This document shows positions 1 through 5,547 of a stretch of 11,268 bases of DNA, one piece after another. The translations under genes were made by a program, and so were the position numbers. Each line of letters starts with the position of its first letter. Position 1 is the first letter of the stretch. Origin of the DNA: Thermoplasmata archaeon (GTDB taxonomy: Archaea > Thermoplasmatota > Penumbrarchaeia > Penumbrarchaeales > EX4484-36); contig JAGHBW010000234.1 in assembly GCA_021160765.1 (NCBI GenBank), positions 1-11,268 of the forward strand, read 5' to 3'. The notes beneath the pieces were generated by a model. The model searched no databases and was not told the DNA's origin. It saw only the letters and a program-made list of their open reading frames with translations.

Positions 1-3000
1 CCCCCCTCCTGTCTCAATACTGTGATAACAATTGATTTGTTTAAGACGTATTCACCATCAGTCACTGAAAGGGTTACCCTATGGCTTCCCAAGGGAAGTG
101 TTACATTAACTAGATGTGAACCTTCACCGATTACACCCGACACATTAGATCTCCACACATAGGTTAATTCCTGACCATGAATTGTGTCAGGATCTCTCGC
201 CTCGCCTATAAATTCAATTTCCTCCCCTTGAAGGAAGGTGTCACCGTCCTTCGGCTTTTTTATGGTTACAGTAGTAGGCGGATTGTTTACATTGAGGATT
301 ACTAATCTCACATGACGGTAAACGCTTCCACCGGACTCGTCTGTAGCCGTGACGTTGATGACATATTCCCCCACCATGCTGTTGTCTGGTAACAACCTGA
401 ACCCTCTTTCTGTTATGTGGAAATTCACATTAGACACCAAGCCCCTTACCGCCTGTGTTATGTTTGTAGATATGGTAACCCTCTCCTGGTCGGCATCATC
501 AGAGGCGTTAAATGACGCTTCAATCCACTCACCCTCCCTTCCCACAATCGTTCCCGGTGTCTCAAGTACTGGGAGATCATTTACTGACAAAACCTCCACA
601 ATAACTGAGATCTCCGTGCTGGACTCACCATCACTGGCAATTACTGTGAAGCTCTCCTCCCCAAAAAAGTTCTCTTTGGGTGTAAGGAGCAGAATATCCC
701 CCTCTATGCTCACTAATATGTTGCTGTTTCCAGTGTACGTGTAAGAGAGCTTTTCATCATCAGGATCGCTGAATAGGTCTGTGAGATCAACACTTGTGCT
801 ACTGTCCTCTTCCATCTCCACACTATAATATGGAACCTTAACAGCGGGAGGAAGGTTAATCACTGTGAAATTAATCTCTGCGGGAATAGAATAGTTCTCC
901 CCATCATATCCCTCTACTTTTATCCTCCATTTCTGCCCCTTGTTCAACTCTTCCTTTTTAATGACCATTTCTTCTCCGGACATTATTGTTCTCTCTGCAA
1001 AGAAATGACCGTTCCTGTAAAGTGTAAAACGGTATGTTATCTCATTAGATGGGGTCTCAACGTCTTCCGATGGCGTTTTAATATATATGTGAACGTCGTT
1101 TAGAATTGTAACTGGCTCTTCTCTAACGGCAACTACGGGTTGGGTTGGCGGATTATTTAGTACAGCAATTTGGTCCTCAAGATAGTACCAGTCGCTATGG
1201 GCACCACGAGTATCTGATACCCTCACCCTCAGGTTATAAGTACCAGGTGTCATGTTGTATTGAGGGGTGAATACTAGTTCCCAGAAAGGGGGATTATATT
1301 CTACATGATTTGGGGATAATTTCACCCACCCATTTTCCCCCTCTCTTCGCGTTTCAACCTCAATGTCAAGATTTTCTGATACGTCTTCTCTGTCAGTCAC
1401 ATGAACGGAAAGGAGGAAGTTAGAACCCCTAAAAACTGTGGTGGTATTAATAGTAGCTAGCCTAATCCGTGGAACAGAATTTCTCACTATCGCTATTCCC
1501 TTCAGTTCGGGTAAAAGGCTCTGATCAGATGTTATGTACACAACTAACCTCACTTTTGAATAGGAAGAGGGAAGGTCCCCAAAATGTCTAAAACCCCAAT
1601 GAACCCTCACCCATCCCTCCCCCGAAGATATTATTGTGCAATCGGAGCGGGAGAATCCAGGTATGGGGTTATAGGGCCTCCTTCCCTCCCTTACCTCCAC
1701 CCTCAAATAATTTGAGGCACTGAGGTTCCCAACATTTAACATGAGATAATCGGGAAATGGTCCCGTTTCCCTCTGTATCGTTTCTGTTTCTAGTTTGGCA
1801 AAATACGTCCCCATTTTAACTCTAAAAAGCCCGGGTTGGTAGTCAAGTCCCTCATATGAGGATATCCCTTTCAAGTTCGTGAGATTGTCCCAGTATGGAA
1901 ATGATGCTGTGAAATTCAACGCTGCCCATATGATTTCAGGGCTTAGAGCCCACTGATCGCACTCTATTTTAAATTCCAATCTTATTTCCATATTGTTCCT
2001 GTCAGTAGCCCATTCGTATTCTGAAAGAGAGATGGATGCAGTATAGTGTAGAGGCCCGCACCACCCCCCTGTCGTGAAATTAAGGTGCGTCCAGTTTAAT
2101 AGAACACCGCCCCTTTCGTCAAGTATCCTCACACTTACATTACCTACATCATAGTAGGAGGCGTTCACGAAAAGGGCGTCATAATGCAGTAGAGGGATCG
2201 CTTTCCTTGTGGTTGTGTTAAAGGTCCCTTTCACTGCTGGGACAAAAATAGAAACCTCTTTGTGAGTATATGGGCTGCTCCCTGTGAGGAAATCAACCAC
2301 ATATCCTCCCGCCGCAATTGATGGGTCAAAAGCGGGTCCTTGGGCGACAAGTACCTGAGCATACTCCGGTGTCCATGTTGCCCCGTCGTCTTCAGAGTAA
2401 ACCATATATACATTTGAACTGCTGTGCTCGTATACTACCACCAGCCTTCCTTCTCTATCTCTTCCTATGGATTGGTCGTAGGAGAAATACCCTTGTTGGG
2501 GGGCGCCCCTGTTTGCTATAAGCACCTGGGGGGCACTCCAGCCATTCCCTATGTTGGTACTTTTTGTGAAATAAATGTCATCCTGACTGGAAAGAGAGGC
2601 TGATAAGTAAAAACGATAGCCCCCGTCACTTACTAATGAGAGTTGGCGGAAATTTCGCACGGCGGTAATGGGCCTCCTAGAATACAGAATCTGAGTCCCA
2701 TGATATCTCAAGGTTAAGGAGTGCACGTACCCATCAGATATGCCCCATTGAAAATACCTGGTGTAGGCCACAACTAGGTAATCGTTTGTTCCCACTCTAC
2801 ATGACGCCATGGCGCAATAGAGCGCACTTCTACTTCCAGTCAGATTTATGGGATTCCTTTCCCAGGACTCATCCGTCAATTTTCTTCTCCATAACTGCAG
2901 GCGATGGGATTGTGTTGTGTGAACGAGATAAACGTAGGATGTGTCAGCGGCCACATCATAATATCCATATGGTTTGTCGCTTGAATAGTACACATTGACC

Positions 3001-3554
3001 TTTTGCGGTGTTCTTGTGGTGATATTGGAGATCTCTGTGAGATTTGCCCATTTTTCCCAATATTGGTAGGCGTAGTATTGAAGGAAAAAGACGTGGACCC
3101 TGCCATTTTCAATTAAAATTCCGGGATTGGTTAGGTAGTCCGATGACGAATAAGCCACCAATATTGGAGGGTGAAAGGTTGTTCCATTATCGGTGGAATA
3201 GACAAGATAAATACGTTTACCCGAAGAGTCCCTAGTTACTTGAAATATTGATGAGCCAGTAATACCCACCGTCCTGTGTCCACCAGTGAAATAGTGGGTA
3301 TAATAGCTAACTGAGGAGTGAACTGTACGTGCTGGGGTTGTATATCTTGCCAGTGAAACCCCCTCCCCCCTTAGAGAAGTATGGAAAAGATTCGTTGTGT
3401 TCTTGGGTGAGGTTAGGTTCCACGAAATCATACTATGGACTGAATAGCTTTTCTCCTCAAACCCCTCAAGTCCCCCCCCGGGGTGGGTTATGCCTAAAAA
3501 AAGCACAATTACAAGGGCTGCAAGCAAAAAAGCTCGTTTTCTAGGATGGAACAC
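1..3554 (-). CDS. Giant secreted Asp-box / cadherin-like surface protein (3' end off the left edge)
   Basis: One uninterrupted minus-strand frame runs from a GTG at 3554-3552 to base 1 with no stop, giving about 1184 visible residues. The N-terminus (VFHPRKRAFLLAALVIVLFL) is a classic signal peptide: basic n-region, then a hydrophobic core. Residues ~50-400 carry Asp-box (BNR) repeats: STDNGTTF near residue 119, a degenerate STNIGNGWS near 332 and SEDDGATW near 387. These indicate a sialidase-like beta-propeller, though no catalytic set is evident. Further on are beta-rich modules: ~457-690 (unassigned), ~690-800 Ig-like, a boundary NNPPTQP at ~804, ~905-995 a cadherin-like repeat (EEDSSTSVDLTDLFSDPDD), and ~1090-1180 PKD/Ig-like after NNPPTTV. 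N-glycosylation sequons are numerous and cysteines few. This fits an extracellular, probably cell-anchored protein for adhesion or glycan binding. The GTG start is chosen because it directly precedes the signal peptide and has a GGGGGTGG site upstream. Function is inferred; the C-terminal anchor is not visible. Confidence 0.85.
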   Translation of the reverse strand, partial: MFHPRKRAFLLAALVIVLFLGITHPGGGLEGFEEKSYSVHSMISWNLTSPKNTTNLFHTSLRGEGVSLARYTTPARTVHSSVSYYTHYFTGGHRTVGITGSSIFQVTRDSSGKRIYLVYSTDNGTTFHPPILVAYSSSDYLTNPGILIENGRVHVFFLQYYAYQYWEKWANLTEISNITTRTPQKVNVYYSSDKPYGYYDVAADTSYVYLVHTTQSHRLQLWRRKLTDESWERNPINLTGSRSALYCAMASCRVGTNDYLVVAYTRYFQWGISDGYVHSLTLRYHGTQILYSRRPITAVRNFRQLSLVSDGGYRFYLSASLSSQDDIYFTKSTNIGNGWSAPQVLIANRGAPQQGYFSYDQSIGRDREGRLVVVYEHSSSNVYMVYSEDDGATWTPEYAQVLVAQGPAFDPSIAAGGYVVDFLTGSSPYTHKEVSIFVPAVKGTFNTTTRKAIPLLHYDALFVNASYYDVGNVSVRILDERGGVLLNWTHLNFTTGGWCGPLHYTASISLSEYEWATDRNNMEIRLEFKIECDQWALSPEIIWAALNFTASFPYWDNLTNLKGISSYEGLDYQPGLFRVKMGTYFAKLETETIQRETGPFPDYLMLNVGNLSASNYLRVEVREGRRPYNPIPGFSRSDCTIISSGEGWVRVHWGFRHFGDLPSSYSKVRLVVYITSDQSLLPELKGIAIVRNSVPRIRLATINTTTVFRGSNFLLSVHVTDREDVSENLDIEVETRREGENGWVKLSPNHVEYNPPFWELVFTPQYNMTPGTYNLRVRVSDTRGAHSDWYYLEDQIAVLNNPPTQPVVAVREEPVTILNDVHIYIKTPSEDVETPSNEITYRFTLYRNGHFFAERTIMSGEEMVIKKEELNKGQKWRIKVEGYDGENYSIPAEINFTVINLPPAVKVPYYSVEMEEDSSTSVDLTDLFSDPDDEKLSYTYTGNSNILVSIEGDILLLTPKENFFGEESFTVIASDGESSTEISVIVEVLSVNDLPVLETPGTIVGREGEWIEASFNASDDADQERVTISTNITQAVRGLVSNVNFHITERGFRLLPDNSMVGEYVINVTATDESGGSVYRHVRLVILNVNNPPTTVTIKKPKDGDTFLQGEEIEFIGEARDPDTIHGQELTYVWRSNVSGVIGEGSHLVNVTLPLGSHRVTLSVTDGEYVLNKSIVITVLRQEG

Positions 3555-3561
3555 ATTACCA

Positions 3562-3569
3562 CCCCCGGG
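3562..3569 (-). promoter_or_regulatory. Ribosome binding site for the giant surface protein
   Basis: On the minus strand GGGGGTGG lies 7 bases before the GTG at 3554-3552. It pairs imperfectly with the archaeal anti-SD sequence that favours GGAGGTGA. With the signal peptide that follows, it supports the GTG start over an in-frame TTG 27 bases further upstream (3581-3579). Confidence 0.5.
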
Positions 3570-3598
3570 AATGGTGACCAATGAAAATCCGCAGATGA

Positions 3599-3610
3599 CT
3601 TTAAACTTTT
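3599..3610 (-). promoter_or_regulatory. Candidate TATA box for the giant surface protein gene
   Basis: On the minus strand this AT-rich AAAAGTTTAAAG block lies about 50 bases upstream of the GTG start. Transcription starting about 25 bases downstream would leave a leader of roughly 25 bases carrying the GGGGGTGG ribosome binding site. An adjacent CTTTTATTACC at 3611-3621 is an alternative. The assignment rests only on AT-richness and spacing. Confidence 0.4.
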
Positions 3611-3632
3611 GGTAATAAAAGTGATTCGGAGA

Positions 3633-3645
3633 TAATGTTTTATCC
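3633..3645 (+). promoter_or_regulatory. Candidate TATA box for hypE
   Basis: TAATGTTTTATCC is centred about 27 bases before the ATG at 3668, the distance at which archaeal transcription begins at or next to the start codon. The bases just before 3668 hold no convincing ribosome binding site. I infer a leaderless hypE transcript. The box lies back to back with the candidate promoter of the divergent surface protein gene. Confidence 0.5.
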
Positions 3646-3667
3646 CTAGCACCCATATGGGCTTTCC

Positions 3668-4729
3668 ATGTTCCGGGAGGAGAAGCGTGTTGAAATGGTG
3701 ATGGGGGCTGGAGGGGAAGCCATGAAAGGGCTTATTGAGAATTATATGCTCAAACACCTTCTTTGGGAAAAAAGCAGGGATGTGGATGTCGGACTTGAGG
3801 CTCTAGATGACTCCGCTGTTGTTGATGACTGGGCCTTTACAATTGATGGACACACTGTAACTCCCTATTTTTTTCCAGGAGGAGACATCGGCCGCTTATC
3901 TGTAGCGGGGACAGTAAATGATTTGTCTGTTATCGGTGCAAGACCTTTGGCTCTTGCTTTAGGTATGATAATTGAGGAAGGGTTTCCCATAAGCGACCTT
4001 GACAAAATCGTGAGTAGTGTGGGCGAGACCAGCAAAGAAGCTGATGTTCACGTCGTTACGGGGGACACTAAGGTTGTGGAGAGGGGGCTTCCGGGGGGTA
4101 TCTTTGTGACCACAGCGGGGATCGGGCGGAGACACCCATCTCTTCTGGAAAACTGGGAGAAAACGGGGAGACGAGGGGGAACACCATGGTTACTGGATAG
4201 CAAATTGAAGGAAGGGGATAAGATAATTGTTTCAGGCACTGTCGGTGACCATGGGATAGCAGTCCTTTCCCAAAGAGAAGGGTACGGGTTTGAAACTGAT
4301 ATAATCTCCGATGTAATGCCTGTAAACCATATATTAGACTCTGCCCTGAGAAGCGGTGGTGTGGTGGCGGCAAAGGATCCCACAAGAGGGGGTGTAGCAA
4401 ACGCCCTCAATGAGTGGGCGGAGAAGAGCCAGGTAGGAATAAAGATTTACGAGGAATCCATCCCTATAAAGGAGGGGGTTCGTGCAGCGTGTGAAATGCT
4501 AGGGATCGATCCTTTAGAGATTGGCAATGAAGGAAAGGTACTCCTTGTTGTTGTTAACGATTCAGCAGAGGACATTCTTGAGGTGATAAGAAAGCAGAAG
4601 GGGGGTGAGGACGCAGAAATTATTGGGGAAGTGTCTAGTGATGTGAAGGGGGTGGTTATGGAGAGTGTCACAGGGGGCTTGAGAATTGTTGATCCCCCAA
4701 CAGGAGATCCCGTTCCTAGAATATGCTGA
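3668..4729 (+). CDS. hypE: Hydrogenase maturation factor HypE (carbamoyl dehydratase)
   Basis: HypE is a cytoplasmic enzyme that receives a carbamoyl group from HypF on its C-terminal cysteine and dehydrates it with ATP to a thiocyanate. That is the cyanide donor for the Fe(CN)2CO centre of [NiFe]-hydrogenases. The 353-residue product shows the family signature in order: GAGGEAM (13-19), GGDIGRLSVAGTVNDL (71-86, AIR-synthase-like ATP site), VTGDTKVV (130-137), GDHGIAVL (193-200), KDPTRGGVANALNE (236-249) and the diagnostic tail PRIC ending in Cys353. The tail separates it from the related ThiL and PurM. Residues ~155-180 form a polar stretch that looks longer than usual at this point. The start at 3668 suits a leaderless message; ATG at 3695 is possible, since a GGGAGGA lies upstream of it at 3675-3681, but it would trim the first strand. 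The downstream small gene begins 14 bases after the stop. No other hyp or hydrogenase gene is visible. Confidence 0.95.
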   Translation: MFREEKRVEMVMGAGGEAMKGLIENYMLKHLLWEKSRDVDVGLEALDDSAVVDDWAFTIDGHTVTPYFFPGGDIGRLSVAGTVNDLSVIGARPLALALGMIIEEGFPISDLDKIVSSVGETSKEADVHVVTGDTKVVERGLPGGIFVTTAGIGRRHPSLLENWEKTGRRGGTPWLLDSKLKEGDKIIVSGTVGDHGIAVLSQREGYGFETDIISDVMPVNHILDSALRSGGVVAAKDPTRGGVANALNEWAEKSQVGIKIYEESIPIKEGVRAACEMLGIDPLEIGNEGKVLLVVVNDSAEDILEVIRKQKGGEDAEIIGEVSSDVKGVVMESVTGGLRIVDPPTGDPVPRIC

Positions 4730-4730
4730 C

Positions 4731-4739
4731 AGAGGTGAT
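4731..4739 (+). promoter_or_regulatory. Ribosome binding site that sets the start of the 80-residue protein
   Basis: AGAGGTGAT is a near-perfect archaeal Shine-Dalgarno sequence, beginning just after the hypE stop and ending 4 bases before the ATG at 4744. It argues for the start at 4744 rather than the in-frame ATG at 4723, which lies inside hypE and would read through this site as coding sequence. Confidence 0.75.
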
Positions 4740-4743
4740 TTAT

Positions 4744-4986
4744 ATGAAGAAGAGCGCTATGGAAACTATTGAGGGAGTTCTGGTGGATTTACTATCCAGA
4801 ATTGAGAATGGAGACAAAGAGGCTCTGAATGAGCTAAAAGAGTTAGCACAGTATCTAAAGATGCTTCTCCCCGCAATTGACGTGATAGAAAACGTTGACA
4901 CCCCAGAGGAGCTAATGAAAGCTCTTGAAAAATTGGGAGAGAAATACGAAGCGGTTCTACTAGATGTTTTTAAGGCGGTAGGATAG
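4744..4986 (+). CDS. Small acidic helical protein of unknown function, downstream of hypE
   Basis: I do not recognise this 80-residue protein. It starts MKKSAMETIEGVLVDLLSRI and is rich in Glu, Lys and Leu, with heptad-like spacing of Leu/Ile over almost its whole length. It should therefore be an all-helical cytoplasmic protein, perhaps a helical hairpin or bundle. A Pro in LLPAIDVIENVDTPEEL (around residues 40-56) breaks the helices near the middle. It has no cysteines and no membrane segment. The start at 4744 is chosen for the strong AGAGGTGAT site just upstream; an in-frame ATG at 4723 would overlap hypE and give 87 residues. The position 14 bases behind hypE suggests co-transcription and possibly a role linked to hydrogenase maturation, but that is inference from context only. 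Confidence 0.7.
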   Translation: MKKSAMETIEGVLVDLLSRIENGDKEALNELKELAQYLKMLLPAIDVIENVDTPEELMKALEKLGEKYEAVLLDVFKAVG

Positions 4987-5051
4987 CTTGAGGATTTCCT
5001 TTTCTCCCTCTTTAGCCCCCTATTTATCCAATTTATCCACCCTAACCCCCC
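4987..5051 (+). terminator. T/C-rich stretch after the hypE operon, probable terminator
   Basis: Directly after the stop of the small gene the plus strand is strikingly pyrimidine-rich, with TTTCCTTTTCTCCCTCTTT at 4995-5013, a doubled TTTATCCA motif at 5032-5039 and 5041-area, and C runs up to 5051. Oligo-T stretches without a required hairpin are typical archaeal transcription terminators. No ORF with coding character is present here. Confidence 0.45.
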
Positions 5052-5078
5052 TTTTTCCTCCACTTTATTGAGGAAAAA
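5052..5078. repeat. Perfect 9-bp inverted repeat with a 9-base loop
   Basis: TTTTTCCTC at 5052-5060 is the exact reverse complement of GAGGAAAAA at 5070-5078, with a 9-base AT-rich loop between them. A smaller CCTC/GAGG pair follows at 5081-5093. The repeat lies between the hypE operon and the TATA box of the next gene, about 30 bases upstream of that box. It could be a transcript hairpin at the end of the upstream unit or a dyad site for a regulator of the next gene. The sequence does not decide between these. Confidence 0.55.
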
Positions 5079-5107
5079 AACCTCCGAAAGAGGGCCAGTA
5101 AGGAAAA

Positions 5108-5120
5108 ACTATATATATCC
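5108..5120 (+). promoter_or_regulatory. Strong TATA box for the 72-residue protein gene
   Basis: ACTATATATATCC is preceded by the purine-rich AGGAAAAA, which resembles an archaeal BRE. Transcription about 25 bases downstream, near 5139, would give a leader of roughly 45 bases that contains the AGGAGGTTGA ribosome binding site. It is the most canonical promoter in the window and suggests good expression of the small gene. Confidence 0.6.
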
Positions 5121-5168
5121 AGAGTGAAATATTCCTCCTGGGGTTTCAGGGGCCTGATTTCCCACCCT

Positions 5169-5178
5169 AGGAGGTTGA
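5169..5178 (+). promoter_or_regulatory. Ribosome binding site that decides the TTG start
   Basis: AGGAGGTTGA has its GGAGGT core 7 bases before the TTG at 5183 but 13 bases before the ATG at 5189, so spacing favours the TTG. An in-frame TAG at 5168-5170 overlaps this site and rules out a start further upstream. Confidence 0.65.
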
Positions 5179-5182
5179 AATT

Positions 5183-5401
5183 TTGGCAATGCAGAAGATA
5201 TCTGTAGAGCAAGCGAAAAAGATTGCTGAGAAGAAGGGGCTCAAACCTGGTCGTGTGAAGGGAACAAATGGCGTGCAGTTCACCAAAGGGAACAATGCAC
5301 GCCTTGAGGTTATCTCCTGGGAGGAGTTTGAAAACATCCTCAAGGAGAGAGGCCTAGCCGTTTACGAGAGTAACGGCTGGATGAAGATAATGAAGGCCTG
5401 A
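5183..5401 (+). CDS. Conserved-looking 72-residue protein of unknown function
   Basis: The product is a compact basic protein. It begins with a helix (ISVEQAKKIAEKKGLKPG), continues with a short strand region (GRVKGTNGVQFTKGNNARLEVISWEEF), a second helix (EEFENILKERGL) and a C-terminal strand ending in YESNGWMKIMKA. The alternating pattern reads as a small alpha/beta fold. There are no cysteines, no membrane segment and no recognised nucleic-acid or metal motif, although the positive charge would allow RNA or DNA binding. I cannot assign a family. The tidy composition, canonical promoter, strong ribosome binding site and dedicated terminator all argue for a real, independently transcribed gene. 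TTG at 5183 is preferred over ATG at 5189 because of Shine-Dalgarno spacing; the two starts differ by only two residues. Confidence 0.8.
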   Translation: MAMQKISVEQAKKIAEKKGLKPGRVKGTNGVQFTKGNNARLEVISWEEFENILKERGLAVYESNGWMKIMKA

Positions 5402-5439
5402 GCGCCTTCAACTATTAACTCCCTTCCTTTTTCTTTTTT
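5392..5439 (+). terminator. Hairpin plus T-rich terminator after the 72-residue protein gene
   Basis: GAAGGC at 5392-5397 and GCCTTC at 5404-5409 form a perfect 6-bp stem whose loop contains the TGA stop codon. A pyrimidine tract dominated by T (5424-5439) follows. This matches archaeal T-rich termination and insulates the gene from the convergent operon. The rest of the gap up to 5547 holds no coding sequence that I can support. On the opposite strand only a weak TTTT at about 5471-5474 could help end the transporter transcript. Confidence 0.6.
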
Positions 5440-5547
5440 CCGTATGTGGTAGTTTACGGTTTCTCTCTATAAAACGAAGATTCCTAGGTGTAACCCCCTC
5501 CACCGTTTAAAGCCCTTTTCAGTGAAGTGTTGGAGAAATTCAGTAGC

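Noticed and set aside
349..744. 131-residue plus-strand open frame
   Set aside because: It lies antisense to the surface protein frame, which reads through as coherent cadherin-like domains. The plus-strand translation is Ser/Thr-rich with no domain character and no ribosome binding site.
2231..3544. Several plus- and minus-strand open frames of 60-78 residues
   Set aside because: All overlap the continuous surface protein frame and have out-of-frame composition. They are shadows of that gene.
3509..3757. 82-residue minus-strand frame starting inside hypE and crossing the divergent promoter
   Set aside because: It is antisense to the start of hypE and overlaps the signal-peptide region of the surface protein in another frame. 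It has no recognisable features.
4048..4671. Long minus-strand frames antisense to hypE (120, 110 and 74 residues)
   Set aside because: hypE is unambiguous on the plus strand. These are Pro/Ser-rich mirror translations.
4740..5063. 107-residue minus-strand frame
   Set aside because: It is antisense to the 80-residue gene and extends into a pyrimidine-rich non-coding stretch. The Ser/Arg-rich translation is typical of a shadow frame.
5461..5480. CTATAAAAC as a plus-strand promoter
   Set aside because: No plus-strand gene follows; the next gene downstream converges from the minus strand. It is probably chance AT-richness.
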